A program made the position numbers and the translations under genes. A stretch of 64,000 bases of DNA, taken from contig JAFJTR010000066.1 in NCBI GenBank assembly GCA_022559985.1, positions 1-64,000 on the forward strand, in the 5' to 3' direction. This document shows, piece by piece, positions 43,417 to 53,797 of the stretch. Within the stretch, counting starts at the first letter, position 1, and the number at the start of each line of letters is the position of its first letter. The DNA is from Parastagonospora avenae f. sp. tritici 18332-5. Lineage: Eukaryota > Ascomycota > Dothideomycetes > Pleosporales > Phaeosphaeriaceae. The notes under the pieces are model-generated. The model ran no database searches and was not told where the DNA came from. It was given only the letters and a program-made list of their open reading frames with translations.

Positions 43417-44589
43417 ATGGACATCACGCCCGTTTTCAACCAGGTGCTGGTGAAGCACGATGCACAGCCAATCGAGCCCTATGTTTTCCGCGTTGAGGAT
43501 TTGGACGAGTTTCTGAAGGAAGCATACCGCATTGTAGGCCACGTTGCACGCTGCATGACTGACAACCAACTGACAACAACAGCGTAATCACGTTGCCAAA
43601 CTTCACAATGACCTAAAGTCTATACGGCAGAGCTATCTATCGACTGCTCAACCACCACGCCGAAAGCAATATACGCGACCAACTGGAACCTCGACGTCAG
43701 CAGACAAAGACGGCAAATACCTCACTGATGCTGAGCGCACCGAGATTGACGCTTCCGCAAAGCAGTCTCTGCGCGAGCTGAACTATGCGATAAACACTCT
43801 TCGCGATGCCGAACAGATACGACAAACCACGCAGACGCAGGTTGCGTTGCGAAAGCGGGCAAAGCAGGGCTTAGGCGCACTAGGACGATGGGCAGCTGGC
43901 GGGGCTATAACAGCGAAAAGTGTGGAAGAGGAGCTTGAGGAAGCCAAGGCGAACACAGTTCAAGCACATCGGGAGAGCATCATCTGGTCGCTGCAGAACC
44001 AACTAGAGGAATGTGGCCGCTTCCAGAGCTCCATGATGGAGATCAGGCTGATGCGGGAGGTGGAGAAGAGCAAGAGCGTGCTCTATAAGACCAGGGCATC
44101 AGGCCCGGCAACGAACGACTACAGCGGTATGAATAGCAGCGGGGCAGGTTCAGCCGATTACCGTGGAAAGGCAAGTCACGACCAAGAAGAGTCAAACGGC
44201 GCCATCGAGCAGCAGCTTGACCCTGAGCAACTGCAGCTGTTTGCGCAGGAGAACCAGGACATGCTTAAAGAGTACGAAGATCAGCTGGACAAGGTTCGGT
44301 ATGTATATCAGCTCCTCAGACGAAGGGATGATTTCTAACACGCTCCAGTGCAACTGAAAAGTCGCTGCTCGAGATCTCTGAATTGCAGACAACACTTGCG
44401 AACAATCTGAGCGTGCAGGCGGCGCACATTGATCAGCTGGTGGAGGACTCGTTCAACACGGTGGACAACGTCGGGAGCGGGAACAAGGAACTTAAGCGGG
44501 CAACGGAGAGAAGGAGCACGGCACAAATGGTGTTTTGGTCGACGTGTGTCTTTTGTACGACACTTGTTGTCTGGGACTTGTTCATATGA
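43417..44589 (+). CDS. ufe1: ER SNARE of the syntaxin-18/Ufe1 family
   Basis: Exons are 43417-43533, 43583-44298 and 44349-44589 (357 residues). The N-terminal MDITPVFNQVLVKHDA and KLHNDLKSIRQSYLS segments are the conserved syntaxin-18 N-terminal region. A long helical middle with acidic and Gln-rich stretches follows. The Qa-SNARE helix spans the last intron (LFAQENQDMLKEYEDQLDKVR to NTVDNVGSGNKELKRA), and a C-terminal membrane anchor (MVFWSTCVFCTTLVVWDLFI) ends the protein with only a few lumenal residues. It mediates retrograde Golgi-to-ER membrane fusion as a tail-anchored ER protein. All splice phases agree. The start at 43417 (second ATG of the frame) matches the conserved N-terminus. 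Confidence 0.93.
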
Positions 44590-45286
44590 CGGGTCGGCAA
44601 TACAGCTGGCACCAGGCTGTGACAGACTTCGTGTCTACTCTGCACATGCGTGAAGTGATCTAATGGTCTTTGGGAACGCACTAAGAAGTTTATAAAGAAG
44701 CCGAAAGATATTCAGTGCAACAAGATATCTTGCCTACTCTTGCAAAGGTTTCTGAATACATGTAGGCTGCCTCTTTACACTTCTCGTTTAGTAAATGCGG
44801 ACAAGAGATGTTATGGGGCCTGATCTCTATTACCTATGCGTGCATGCTGAGTGGACCGGTTTACTAAGAACAGCAACGGCAAGCGTTCCAAGCGCTGTGG
44901 GGACGGCGGAAGAGGACCCACCAACGTCGCATCGAGTCAGGGGCTGGGGGCTTCACATGGCTTTCTTGAGCTTCTGATAGAGATGCGCAGCATGTGAGAG
45001 CACACAAAGCAGACTGTATGGCACTATATCTGACATCATCCATCTCGGATAGCCGTAGGTGCCTCGGCTTGCTTGAGACCCTGCCCGACACATCGGTCAA
45101 CGGATAGCTCTTAAAAGGGTGTCCAAGGCTGCCGCGATGGCTTGCGTCGTAGTCTCTTCGAGCTGCATTCCGTTCTCCGCATCCTTCACTCCGTACCCCG
45201 GTAAAATTCACCAGAAAGAACCTGGAGGCGCGTAGGTCCCTAGCGTGAGGCGAGCATAGCTTCAGATCCCTGGAGCAACCTTGATC
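44590..45286. other. Syntaxin 3' flank and aminotransferase promoter
   Basis: No gene is supported in this 0.7-kb spacer. Confidence 0.5.
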
Positions 45287-46780
45287 ATGCCACCACCTTC
45301 ACGACAACCACCTTCACCCATATCTCCATCCTCACAAACCTCGAATTTAAGACTCTCTCAAATCTCTACACAGCTCGCACCAATGGCTGCCACCGCCTTC
45401 GACGCCAATGTCGTCCCCCAGGCGCCCGAAGACCCGCTCTTCGGACTGATGGCCGCCTACCGCCGCGACAACGACCCCAAGAAGGTCGACCTGGGCATTG
45501 GAGCCTACCGAGACAATAATGCAAAGCCCTGGATCCTGCCCGTAGTCAAGAAGGTAAGTGCCCCTCTTCATGGAGCTCCATAGCTCCGAAGCTCTTCCTC
45601 CTTCACCTCCACCCGAAGCAAGGTCTCAGCGTGCTGACATATCCTCCTCTCCAGGCCGACGAGATCCTCCGCAACGACCCCGACCTCAACCACGAGTACC
45701 TGCCCATCGCCGGTCTCGCAGACTTCACATCTGCATCACAGAAGCTCGTCCTCGGTGGCGACAGCCCCGCCATCAAGGAGAAGCGGGTACGTGTAACCCC
45801 CGCTATATCATGACCTCAGCTCATAGCCCGCGCAGGTCACCAGCTTACAGACCATCTCCGGTACCGGTGCCGTCCACCTGGGCGCCCTCTTCCTCGCAAA
45901 GTTCTACAAGAAGGGCTCCCAGCGCCTCGCCTACTTCTCCGACCCGACATGGGCGAATCACTTCCAGATCTTCTCCAACGTCGGCCTCGAGTACAAGACA
46001 TACCCATACTTTTCCAAGCAGACCAAGGGTCTCGACTTTGATGGCATGATTGGCTCGTTGCAGGACGCTCCCGAGGGCAGCATCATCCTGCTACATGCCT
46101 GTGCACACAACCCCACCGGTGTTGACCCTACGCAAGACCAGTGGAAGAAGATTGCCGAGGTGATTCGGTCCAAGAAGCACTTCCCCTTCTTCGACACCGC
46201 CTACCAGGGTTTCGCCTCTGGTGACTTGGCTCGCGATGGCTGGGCAATCCGCTACTTCATCGAGCAGGGCTTCGAGCTCTGCATCGCACAGTCGTATGCG
46301 AAAAACTTTGGTCTCTACGGCGAGCGTGCAGGCTGCTTCCACTTCGTCACCTCGCCCTCCTCCGACGCCGAGACCACCGTCAAGCGCATAGCCTCCCAGC
46401 TCGCCATCCTCCAGCGCTCCGAGATCTCGAACCCTCCCGCATACGGCGCCCGCATCGCCTCGACCGTCCTCAACGACCCCAAGCTGTTCGCCGAGTGGGA
46501 AGCAAACCTGAGGGAGATGTCCGGTCGCATCAAGGAGATGCGCACCGCGCTCCGCAGCAAGCTCGAGGAGCTGGGCACGCCAGGAACATGGAACCACATC
46601 ACTGACCAGATTGGCATGTTCAGCTTCACGGGCTTGACTGAGCAGCAGGTCCTGAAGATCCGGGAGGATGCACATGTCTACATGACCAAGAATGGCCGCA
46701 TCTCCATGGCGGGTCTCAACACCAACAACGTCGAGTACTTTGCCAAGGCCGTCGACAAGGTCGTCAGGGGGACGCAGTAG
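45287..46780 (+). CDS. Aspartate aminotransferase
   Basis: Exons are 45287-45553, 45655-45786 and 45836-46780. From the second ATG (45383, MAATAFDANVVPQAPEDP) the protein has 415 residues, the usual cytosolic length; from the first ATG (45287) it has 32 more, rich in Ser, Pro and Gln with Arg and no acids, which could be a weak organelle signal. It is a fold type I PLP enzyme: KVDLGIGAYRDN near the N-terminus, TISGTGAVHLGALFL, PTWANH, the cofactor region HACAHNPTGVDPT, FFDTAYQGFASGD, and the Schiff-base Lys in QSYAKNFGLYGER, followed by the C-terminal SMAGLN region. It links aspartate and glutamate metabolism. The two in-frame starts could give two locations from one gene. Confidence 0.95.
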
Positions 46781-47048
46781 TGGTGTATACCCTGGTAGCG
46801 AAGATTGTGACGAGTGACGAACATGGACATATTACCACTCATGGGTGTGCTTCAGATCAATTGAGACAGTGAACACAACATTAACATGATTTCAACGTGC
46901 ATACTGACTTTCCGGCTATTTACACCCAATGACGCTATCTATACCGATCCCGCCAATTACCCCCAAAGAAAAAGCGAAAAGACAGTGGGTATATCACTCG
47001 CGCTCCCCGCTCCACCCCAACATGAAACGAAACCCCCTTCTCATCCAT
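46781..47048. other. Convergent 3' flanks
   Basis: 268 bp between the aminotransferase and the Gag-like gene on the other strand. No gene is seen. Confidence 0.5.
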
Positions 47049-49088
47049 CTATATCATCTCCCTAACCCCCCTTCCCCCAAACCTCCTAATCCCAATTCCC
47101 AACCCCACACCCCCAATCCAACTCTTCTTCTTCCCAAACCTCCCCTCCTTCTCCCTCTCCCTCTCTCCATCTCTCTCCTCCCCACTTGCACTCTCCCCAC
47201 TCGACCTCGCCACAAAATCCAAACTCGACGGCTTCCTAGCCAGCACGACATCCCTGAACGTCGGCGCCACTTTCTTGTCTTCCGAAGTAGTTGTGGATAG
47301 AGATGCAGGCGCGGTGATTAAATACCCGCCCTTGGCTTCGTACAGGTACGACCACGCTTCGGAATCCCGCGTGTGTGTGCCTTGCAGGGGGAGGAAATCT
47401 GTGTCTTCTTCTTCTTCTTCTTCCTCGTCATCCGCTTCGACGTGGCTTTGTTGACTTTCGCGCTTCCACCATCCTAGCGACGGCATTGGATTCGGCGCCT
47501 GTGTGGCGGGCAGCGCGGCGAGGGAGGAGTGCGGGCGCGCGACGATGTCGGGTGTTGAGGGCCATGGGACGGATAGGGAGGGGCGCCGCGATGCGGGGAT
47601 GGACGTCGATGAGGGGCGGCGTTTGTCAGCGAGAGAGGGTTTTTGTGGTGTTTGTGAGGAGAGAGGCGGGGAGGGGAAGGGGAATGATAGAGGTGTGGTG
47701 TCGATTTTGGGGAGGAAGCTTGTTGGTCGCGGAGAGGGGCGAAGGGCGGGGTGGACGTCGAGGAGTTGTTTTGTTGAGGGGATAGCGAGTTGTGTAGTGG
47801 ATGTTTCTGGGCGGAGGGTGGGGTGTGTCGTTTCGAGGCGGAGAATTGGTGGTGCTGCGGCTTTGGGTAGACTGGTTTGGGAAGAGGTCTTCCAGACGGC
47901 TACTCCGTCATCTGATTGCGGCAATGGCGGAAGCGGTCGATCGGTTGGTGGTGGTGGGCGTCGAGCGACACTCTTCTTCGACACGAGCCACTCTGGAAGA
48001 GACTCCTTTGGATCGTCAGATAGGGTTGTGCCGGGGACTTGGAACTTGGAGCTTCCGCGCTCTGGTATGGCGGAAGTAGGAAGCTTGCCCAGCTCCTTGT
48101 GCATGGCCTGCAGCTCCATCTCTGCGATGGCTTCTGGCGATGCTTGAATTGTGATTTCCTGCGAGCGCATTGTTAGGACTGAGTGCTGTCGTTCCGGTTC
48201 GACGGGAGCTTTTGGTGGCGCAGAATCTGTCGACACATTGCGCGAGTGCGACGAAACGCTCGAAGCAGTGGAGCCATCAGACTTCTCGAGCAATGAGTCG
48301 CTTTCGGAGGATGAGCTGTCTTCAATATTCTCTTCTGGTATAGACTGCACGAGGAAGGTATGCGACGCCTTTGTCGCAAGCGGCCGGATGATGGACCATG
48401 GTGGTGATTCCTTCATCAGTTCTCTGCAGTCGATTTCTCCTCCCTGTGCATCCCACTCTTTCAACTTCTTCGCAACCCACGGGTTCTGCGTGCATCGCAG
48501 TTTTGAAAAGTACGCGCTGCAAGCTTGGGTGTTTGAGAGCGGCTGTCCATGATCCAGAAGCTCCTCCAAAGTGATCAAGAATTCTTCGTTGAACTCTTCA
48601 ATCGTTTGATATTGGTCGATGTGTAGATTCAAGAAATGGCAGAAAGTGTGATGATACGACTCGAAGTTGAACACTGCATATCGATGTTCCAAAGCTCGCA
48701 GCATCTCTTGCGCATTCATGTTGGATGGTGGGAGAGGCGGGCCAACCTCGAACAGCTCCAGCATGACTTCTTCGGCGATGGAAAGGAAGATGTCGAGCTT
48801 GACTTCGCGATCATGCTTGACCCATTCTCTTCGCTCTTCGAGTAGGCTCGGCTGTAGATTTGCGGTCGACATGGTGGGTGATGAAGGCATGGGCATAGTG
48901 CATTCGCCGCTGCAATACTTCCATGTGCCTTTTGCTTCGAGAGCGAATTTGATGCTGCGCCGCCATCTTGAGAATTCGGGGCCTGCGGATTGTGCGTGGA
49001 GTATCGGAACGCCCGGCAGGCGTGGCGATGTTAATGGAAGCATTTTGTCGGTTGCCGATGATAGTTCGCTGGTGTTGAAGGCAGTCAC
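47049..49088 (-). CDS. Gag-like (Ty1/copia UBN2-type) domain protein
   Basis: A single 679-residue frame with no intron. Residues about 25-225 resemble the capsid part of copia-type Gag (UBN2-like): FSRWRRSIKFALEAKGTWKYC, a helical acidic middle, ALEHRYAVFNFESYHHTFCHF with FLNLHIDQYQTIEEFNEEF, and LDHGQPLSNTQACSAYF. I see no zinc knuckle, protease, integrase or reverse transcriptase and no long terminal repeats nearby. The remaining 450 residues are disordered, rich in Pro and Ser, with poly-Glu from a TTC repeat and a basic end. The uninterrupted frame suggests a domesticated Gag rather than a live element, so its host role is unknown. The start may be Met-1 or Met-16 (49043). The Gag assignment rests on pattern and is moderate. 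Confidence 0.6.
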   Translation of the reverse strand: MTAFNTSELSSATDKMLPLTSPRLPGVPILHAQSAGPEFSRWRRSIKFALEAKGTWKYCSGECTMPMPSSPTMSTANLQPSLLEERREWVKHDREVKLDIFLSIAEEVMLELFEVGPPLPPSNMNAQEMLRALEHRYAVFNFESYHHTFCHFLNLHIDQYQTIEEFNEEFLITLEELLDHGQPLSNTQACSAYFSKLRCTQNPWVAKKLKEWDAQGGEIDCRELMKESPPWSIIRPLATKASHTFLVQSIPEENIEDSSSSESDSLLEKSDGSTASSVSSHSRNVSTDSAPPKAPVEPERQHSVLTMRSQEITIQASPEAIAEMELQAMHKELGKLPTSAIPERGSSKFQVPGTTLSDDPKESLPEWLVSKKSVARRPPPPTDRPLPPLPQSDDGVAVWKTSSQTSLPKAAAPPILRLETTHPTLRPETSTTQLAIPSTKQLLDVHPALRPSPRPTSFLPKIDTTPLSFPFPSPPLSSQTPQKPSLADKRRPSSTSIPASRRPSLSVPWPSTPDIVARPHSSLAALPATQAPNPMPSLGWWKRESQQSHVEADDEEEEEEEDTDFLPLQGTHTRDSEAWSYLYEAKGGYLITAPASLSTTTSEDKKVAPTFRDVVLARKPSSLDFVARSSGESASGEERDGEREREKEGRFGKKKSWIGGVGLGIGIRRFGGRGVREMI

Positions 49089-50045
49089 GACAGAACAGCG
49101 AGGGACTCAAACCAAGTAGTCTACCACATAGATTACATTAAAAAAAGAACATTTACCAACACCTTTCTCACGTCACCGAACGGCGCCTTGTGATTATATA
49201 TCGGACCAACACCGCGCCCGCCGCAGCTTCCGCCTTCGGGAATGCAGGGCTACACGGCCATGCAAAACCCACCCACTCGCAGTATGTCATACAGCTCGCG
49301 CACCAGGGATCCTAACCTCCGACCACATAGCAGGGCGGCATTTGGGTGCATCATTGCTGACCTCAGTCGTCATCCATCTGGTCGGGGCGTGCATACCCAT
49401 GCGAGACGAACTGTAGTCAGCGGTGCTGCCCTCGGGGGATTAATATGGACTTGGAAGAAGCAAGCCAATTGCGACAGGGATCGTGCGAGTCAGCCGTCAT
49501 CATTGGTGTGAGACACGGTAGCGTCGGGGTCTTTCGTACGATGATCAGCTTCAACACCGAGAGTTGGGAACGCCACTCTGTGAGGAGACAAGAGTGGCAG
49601 CGTTGGTGCGCGCCTGGTGGTTGACCCCGGACAAGATGTAGAGATGCGGCCTGGGGTGCGAGAGGCTATTTCCGTCCATCATCGTCGCTGGGTTCGAGTC
49701 TGCCGAACAACTTCGATGTTGGGATGGAGCAATCAGGGGTTCGAAAAACAACTTCTGAACACTGGGCAGAGACATGTCAGTACTCGACCGAGAGACTGTT
49801 AGCAATAAAGGCGTGGATACCTCTAAGCTCCATAATCACTTTGGCAAACACCGCAAAGTGTTGGTGTCCGAGCGGTGGAGCACTTTGGTACGCTACGTGG
49901 CTACATAGACCGGGCCCCGCTCGTATGCGATACTCGATACTGGACCACTTCATGGCTCTCTGAACCTCAATGTAGTCAATATATACTAGCCGCTGGAGAA
50001 CATTCTCATCAAATCGGTCAATCAAATGAAGTGACCAATACAACT
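49089..50045. other. No coding gene seen
   Basis: Two short minus-strand ORFs (49551-49805 and 49777-50043) show no recognisable family. The right end is the 5' flank of the tRNA gene. Confidence 0.5.
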
Positions 50046-50126
50046 GGCGTGGTGGCGGAGTGGTTATCGCGCAAGACTAGAAATCTTGTTCCTTCGGGAG
50101 CGCAGGTTCGAATCCTGCCTACGTCG
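50046..50126 (+). tRNA. tRNA-Ser(AGA)
   Basis: Acceptor 5' GGCGTGG pairs with 3' CTACGTC (two G-U pairs), and the discriminator is G, as in serine tRNAs. The anticodon stem CAAGA/TCTTG encloses CTAGAAA, so the anticodon is AGA (codon UCU and, after inosine editing, UCC/UCA). A long variable arm (TTCC-TTCG-GGAG) marks class II. The T arm is GCAGG-TTCGAAT-CCTGC. The A box (TGGCGGAGTGG) and B box (GGTTCGAATCC) are intact. There is no intron. CCA is not encoded, as expected in eukaryotes. Confidence 0.97.
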
Positions 50127-50136
50127 TTGCAATGGC

Positions 50137-50155
50137 TTTATTTTGGCTTGTTTTT
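50137..50155 (+). terminator. Pol III terminator for tRNA-Ser
   Basis: Two T runs follow the tRNA within 30 bases (TTTATTTT at 50137-50144 and TTTTT at 50151-50155), the normal RNA polymerase III stop signal. Confidence 0.75.
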
Positions 50156-50411
50156 GCCAGTGGGATGTCGTGTGGTGGTGGATGGGTGTGACGGTTTCGC
50201 ACAATTTGCGCCCCAGGATCTTCAGGAAGGATCTTTTTTTGCGCAGAGCAGTAAGACAACTAACAGAATGCGGAAACATGTTTCAAACAGCAGTTATACG
50301 ACAATCTGGGTTTGGGCGATTTTTTTGGCCTTCTGGTGGTGATGGGACTTGGTCGCCAAGACTTGCATCCTCGACGCGCAAACCCCCATCACGACTATAC
50401 CAAACACCATC

Positions 50412-51029
50412 ATGCCACCGCGACCTTTTCCGCGCGCGCTACGACTGGGCACTGATCTCTGCAATGTATCGCGGATCCGAGGAATGCTTGCGCGTGGCAA
50501 GCAGCTGCCATACGTGCATAGATTCACAAAGAAGATTCTAACAGCTCCGGAGCGCGCATACTTTTGGAATCGATTCGGGCCGCCTGAAGATATCTCTACG
50601 AAGCTTGATATCGCATCTGACTTTCTTGCTGGAAGGCAAGCCAAGCTATTGAGTATTCACAACGTCGCCTAACATCAACACAGATTTGCAGCCAAAGAAG
50701 CTATTCGCAAAGCATGCGACCACTTTGAACAGTCGTCGCGCGGCTTCAAGAGCATCATAATTCTCCCAGTCGCTTTCACCCCTCGCCAAAAACACCAGTC
50801 TATCCGGCCTCAAGGCTTGATTCTTGACAGCCCATATGTGTCGACGCCAGAGGCAAAAGATCATGATCTCTCTGTAGAGCACGAGTCTTCATATAATGTC
50901 GATGACCTGGACGGGCAGCTGTGTGAAATCAGCATTAGTCATGACGGCGATTTCGCGATGGCCGTTGCGCTTGTGCCTTCTATGTCCGAGCAGCCGATGG
51001 AAGGGAGCTCCGAAGCATCGCGTCCGTGA
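50412..51029 (+). CDS. Holo-acyl-carrier-protein synthase (mitochondrial-type)
   Basis: Exons are 50412-50635 and 50684-51029 (189 residues). The protein is a small AcpS-type phosphopantetheinyl transferase: LRLGTDLCNVSRI near the N-terminus with the Mg-binding Asp, then LTAPERAYFWNRF, and AGRFAAKEAIRKA with the catalytic Glu and Lys, and a C-terminal EISISHDGDFAMAVALV sheet. It transfers phosphopantetheine from CoA to the mitochondrial acyl carrier protein (Ppt2 class). The intron 50636-50683 starts with GC (AAG|GCAAGC) rather than GT; it is needed to bring FAAKEA into frame, and no nearby GT donor restores phase. The first residues (MPPRPFPRALRLG) could be a weak mitochondrial signal. It lies 286 bp after the tRNA. 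Confidence 0.9.
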
Positions 51030-52230
51030 CATTGAACGGTTTACGACGCAAGCTACAGAAAGTCTCCGCGTGGTATGCGCCACCGTATACAGCCCCGGTT
51101 AACTCGACAGGATTCTGTCAAACTTTGCTGTCTACTTGAAGATAGACAGCATACGACAAGAGTTCGTGATCCTAGAGCATTGAGGAACAATTGAAATCGA
51201 ACTTACCAACTCAGCCACCTTCTCGTTTCCAGCAGGTTGGCTCGAGTCGAGTGACATTCCAAGTGTGGCGCAGGGCGATGGACAAGACCTCTAGTGTGAA
51301 CGGTGCATATACCACACCACATCATGGGAACAGGAAAATGAATAGAGTCGGTCGTCATGCATACTCCACTGTCTTGGTACGGCTTCGAGGGCTCAGGACA
51401 ACAATACTTCATCTCTGCACCAATACGCTCTCCGGACCAGCCTACGGGAATGTATGGGCTTACTGGACGTCTGTATATCTCCCGGAGCCGAAAGACCCTT
51501 TAAACTCTATGCCCACCACGGCGCAGCAATTTCCAGCGCGGGACAACGTGGTGCTACGGCTTGCTGCTTAGTGCTTAGATTGCACAAACATCAATCTACG
51601 GTCAGGCAGCAGCCTCGCTAACACCACTGCTTTTGCGAAAACAGCCCTGCGTAGTAACTTTCACGGCAATTATTTCTGAAGATCATGTAGGTCTTCCCAG
51701 TCATATTTCTAGTGCTCGCTATCCCCTGTAAATTTTCACGTCTTGGCCCTCAGCCCACGGCGCTACTGCCCGCCTCTAAACCAAAACAATACAAGTCGTG
51801 CTCAGGCACATCCCACATTTTCCCTTTCCGGCTACCGCGTGAGTGCCACGACACGCTGGTACCACTTCAGCTTTCGCGAAAGATACGAGGAGCCATGTTG
51901 TTTTCGGGAAGGCTGCATCTTGGCTGCAGGATATCGTCCTGCCCATTGGGTCTACCGGCTGTGGTTCTAGCATCTGGAAAGCCTCAGTGGGTTGTCCAGC
52001 ACCTTGACCGGTATGCTCGGTTTTGCTCTCGGGTTGAGCACACCATGGCGCAGATGTGGAGAGTGGGAGGTTTATGAAAGGGCTGCCCCTGTCATGATCA
52101 TTTAGCTCAGCTGTCAGGCCACCAGTGCCATTATATTCTTCATTCCTTCTTGATCGCCTCTTTGACATCAAGTCCGAGGGGTCATCAATCGACTTGAGGA
52201 AGCAGCCGTCATACACAAGTCTTGTTCATC
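51030..52230. other. 1.2-kb spacer without a supported gene
   Basis: ORFs at 51191-51571 and on the minus strand at 51776-52216 show no family resemblance. The right part is the promoter of the surface protein gene. Confidence 0.45.
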
Positions 52231-53598
52231 ATGCTTGCGCCAACTATAATCATTTCAGCTCTCATCTCGAGCAGCATCGCAGCTCTTCTCCCATCTGCAG
52301 TGGAGCCGGCTTCGGATGCGCTCATCACTCCAGGACCACAGATTGAACTCCTGAAGAGGCAGAATGACCAGCGCTACATGGGATGGGTAGCTGACGAGGC
52401 TGGCGCTTGGTCTACTGAGATTTGTGATCTGGGTGCGTCAATGTTGCTTGCATGCTCCATCCGCATCTTCTGACTATGCCAGGCAATAAATATTACCAGG
52501 ATGCAAGTCGGTGGGGATGCTGCGCGACGACAAGATCCGACTGTGGTGCGAATCTAGCCGTCGGCTGTGTCAACGGCAACATGATCTATCGAGCAACTGC
52601 AAGCGGTTCGGAGTCGCTGTCCAACAGTTTGATTACCCGAGCTTGGTATGTCTTATTCAACGCAGATTTCGCATGGTAAACTCGAGACTAACTTCTACAG
52701 TACATCAATTTGGACTGCCTCCACGGATAGATCCTTTTCGCTTTGCAACACGGCATACATGTTTGAGAACGAGCGCGACTCCAACTCTAAAGTCAACATT
52801 GTCTGCGGTGTATCGTCCTTGGACTGGACTTACTATCGCACCGCACCTGTGGCTGCAACAGAGACAACGTCTACCACAAGTATGGATGTTCCAATGTTGC
52901 TATGGAGCTATTTGACTAACAGAGCCATAGGAACGCGTTTGGCATCATTCTCCCTGCCTGGTCGCGCATCACTCATCCCTACCAGTATTCCAACACTGGC
53001 CCCAGCAAGCGACCCAGTAGACAATACGCCCTCAAGCTTCGGCACCAGACGCAAGAGCAAGAGCAAAGCATGGATTGCCGGGGCTGTCGTTGGACCTCTC
53101 CTCGGTCTTGCCATTCTTGGACTGCTTGCATGCTTCTTCATCCGTCGCAAGAAGAACAAGTCTCGCAATCAGACTGTCGCACCCGCTACTGGAGGCATGC
53201 CGCCACCAGGCGCAGCAGCATACCAGCAGAATACCTACCCTACCAACAACCCTGCTCAGCCTCCACAATACTATCCCGATATGCAACAAAACGTTGCTGC
53301 AGCACCTCTTGGTGTCGGAAAGCAAGATGGATACTATGGTCCAGGCGCGAACCCTCAGAGTCCGGTTACATCCCAAGGCTCACAAAGCCCTTATGGCGCC
53401 GCTCCCCAGCAGTGGCAGCAGCCTGGTGCCCAGCCGGTATATGGCGCGCCGTCTCCATCGATTAGCCCGGCGCCACAGAATGTGCAGCCCGCACAGTATA
53501 TGGCTAGTGAGGGAAGGCCATTTTCAAGTGAGCTCGAAGGAAACCACGCGTATGGACAGCCGCAGATTGTCAACGTGCAACCGCCCAAACAGAACTAA
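52231..53598 (+). CDS. Single-pass surface protein with Cys-rich ectodomain
   Basis: Exons are 52231-52432, 52483-52645, 52701-52879 and 52931-53598 (403 residues). Order: signal peptide (MLAPTIIISALISSSIAALL), a short pro-like stretch ending in KRQ, an ectodomain of about 150 residues with cysteines in TEICDLG, GCCATTRSDC, VGCVNG, RACTS, LCNTAY and VCGVSS, a short Ser/Thr/Pro-rich stalk, one membrane helix (AWIAGAVVGPLLGLAILGLLACFF), a basic stop (RRKKNKSRNQ), and a disordered Pro/Gln/Gly/Tyr-rich cytoplasmic tail. The pattern resembles Mid2/WSC-type wall sensors, but the Cys motif is not the WSC domain. The last intron is 51 nt and stop-free in frame, so its retention is possible. It probably acts at the plasma membrane as a sensor or anchor. 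Confidence 0.82.
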
Positions 53599-53797
53599 AT
53601 TCGGGAAATTGTTCCGACCCTTCCGTATGGACAAGGTAGGAACCAAAGTATGCGATCGAGGCATGACAAGATAATTTGGTCTTTCGCTCGTTCTGATCAT
53701 TCTCATGATTACGTTTTCAAAGGCAAATTTGAGTGGATTTGTTGTTTAGTCTCTACCGTTAATACCCCTTCTTTCAATGGAAACCAAATAATCTTTC
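53599..53797. other. Convergent 3' flanks
   Basis: 199 bp between convergent genes; no feature is seen. Confidence 0.5.

Noticed and set aside
47395..47440. TTC/CTT trinucleotide run as a stand-alone microsatellite
   Set aside because: It lies in frame within the Gag-like gene and encodes poly-Glu, so it is treated as coding.
51191..51571. 126-codon plus-strand ORF
   Set aside because: No recognisable domain and no gene structure around it.
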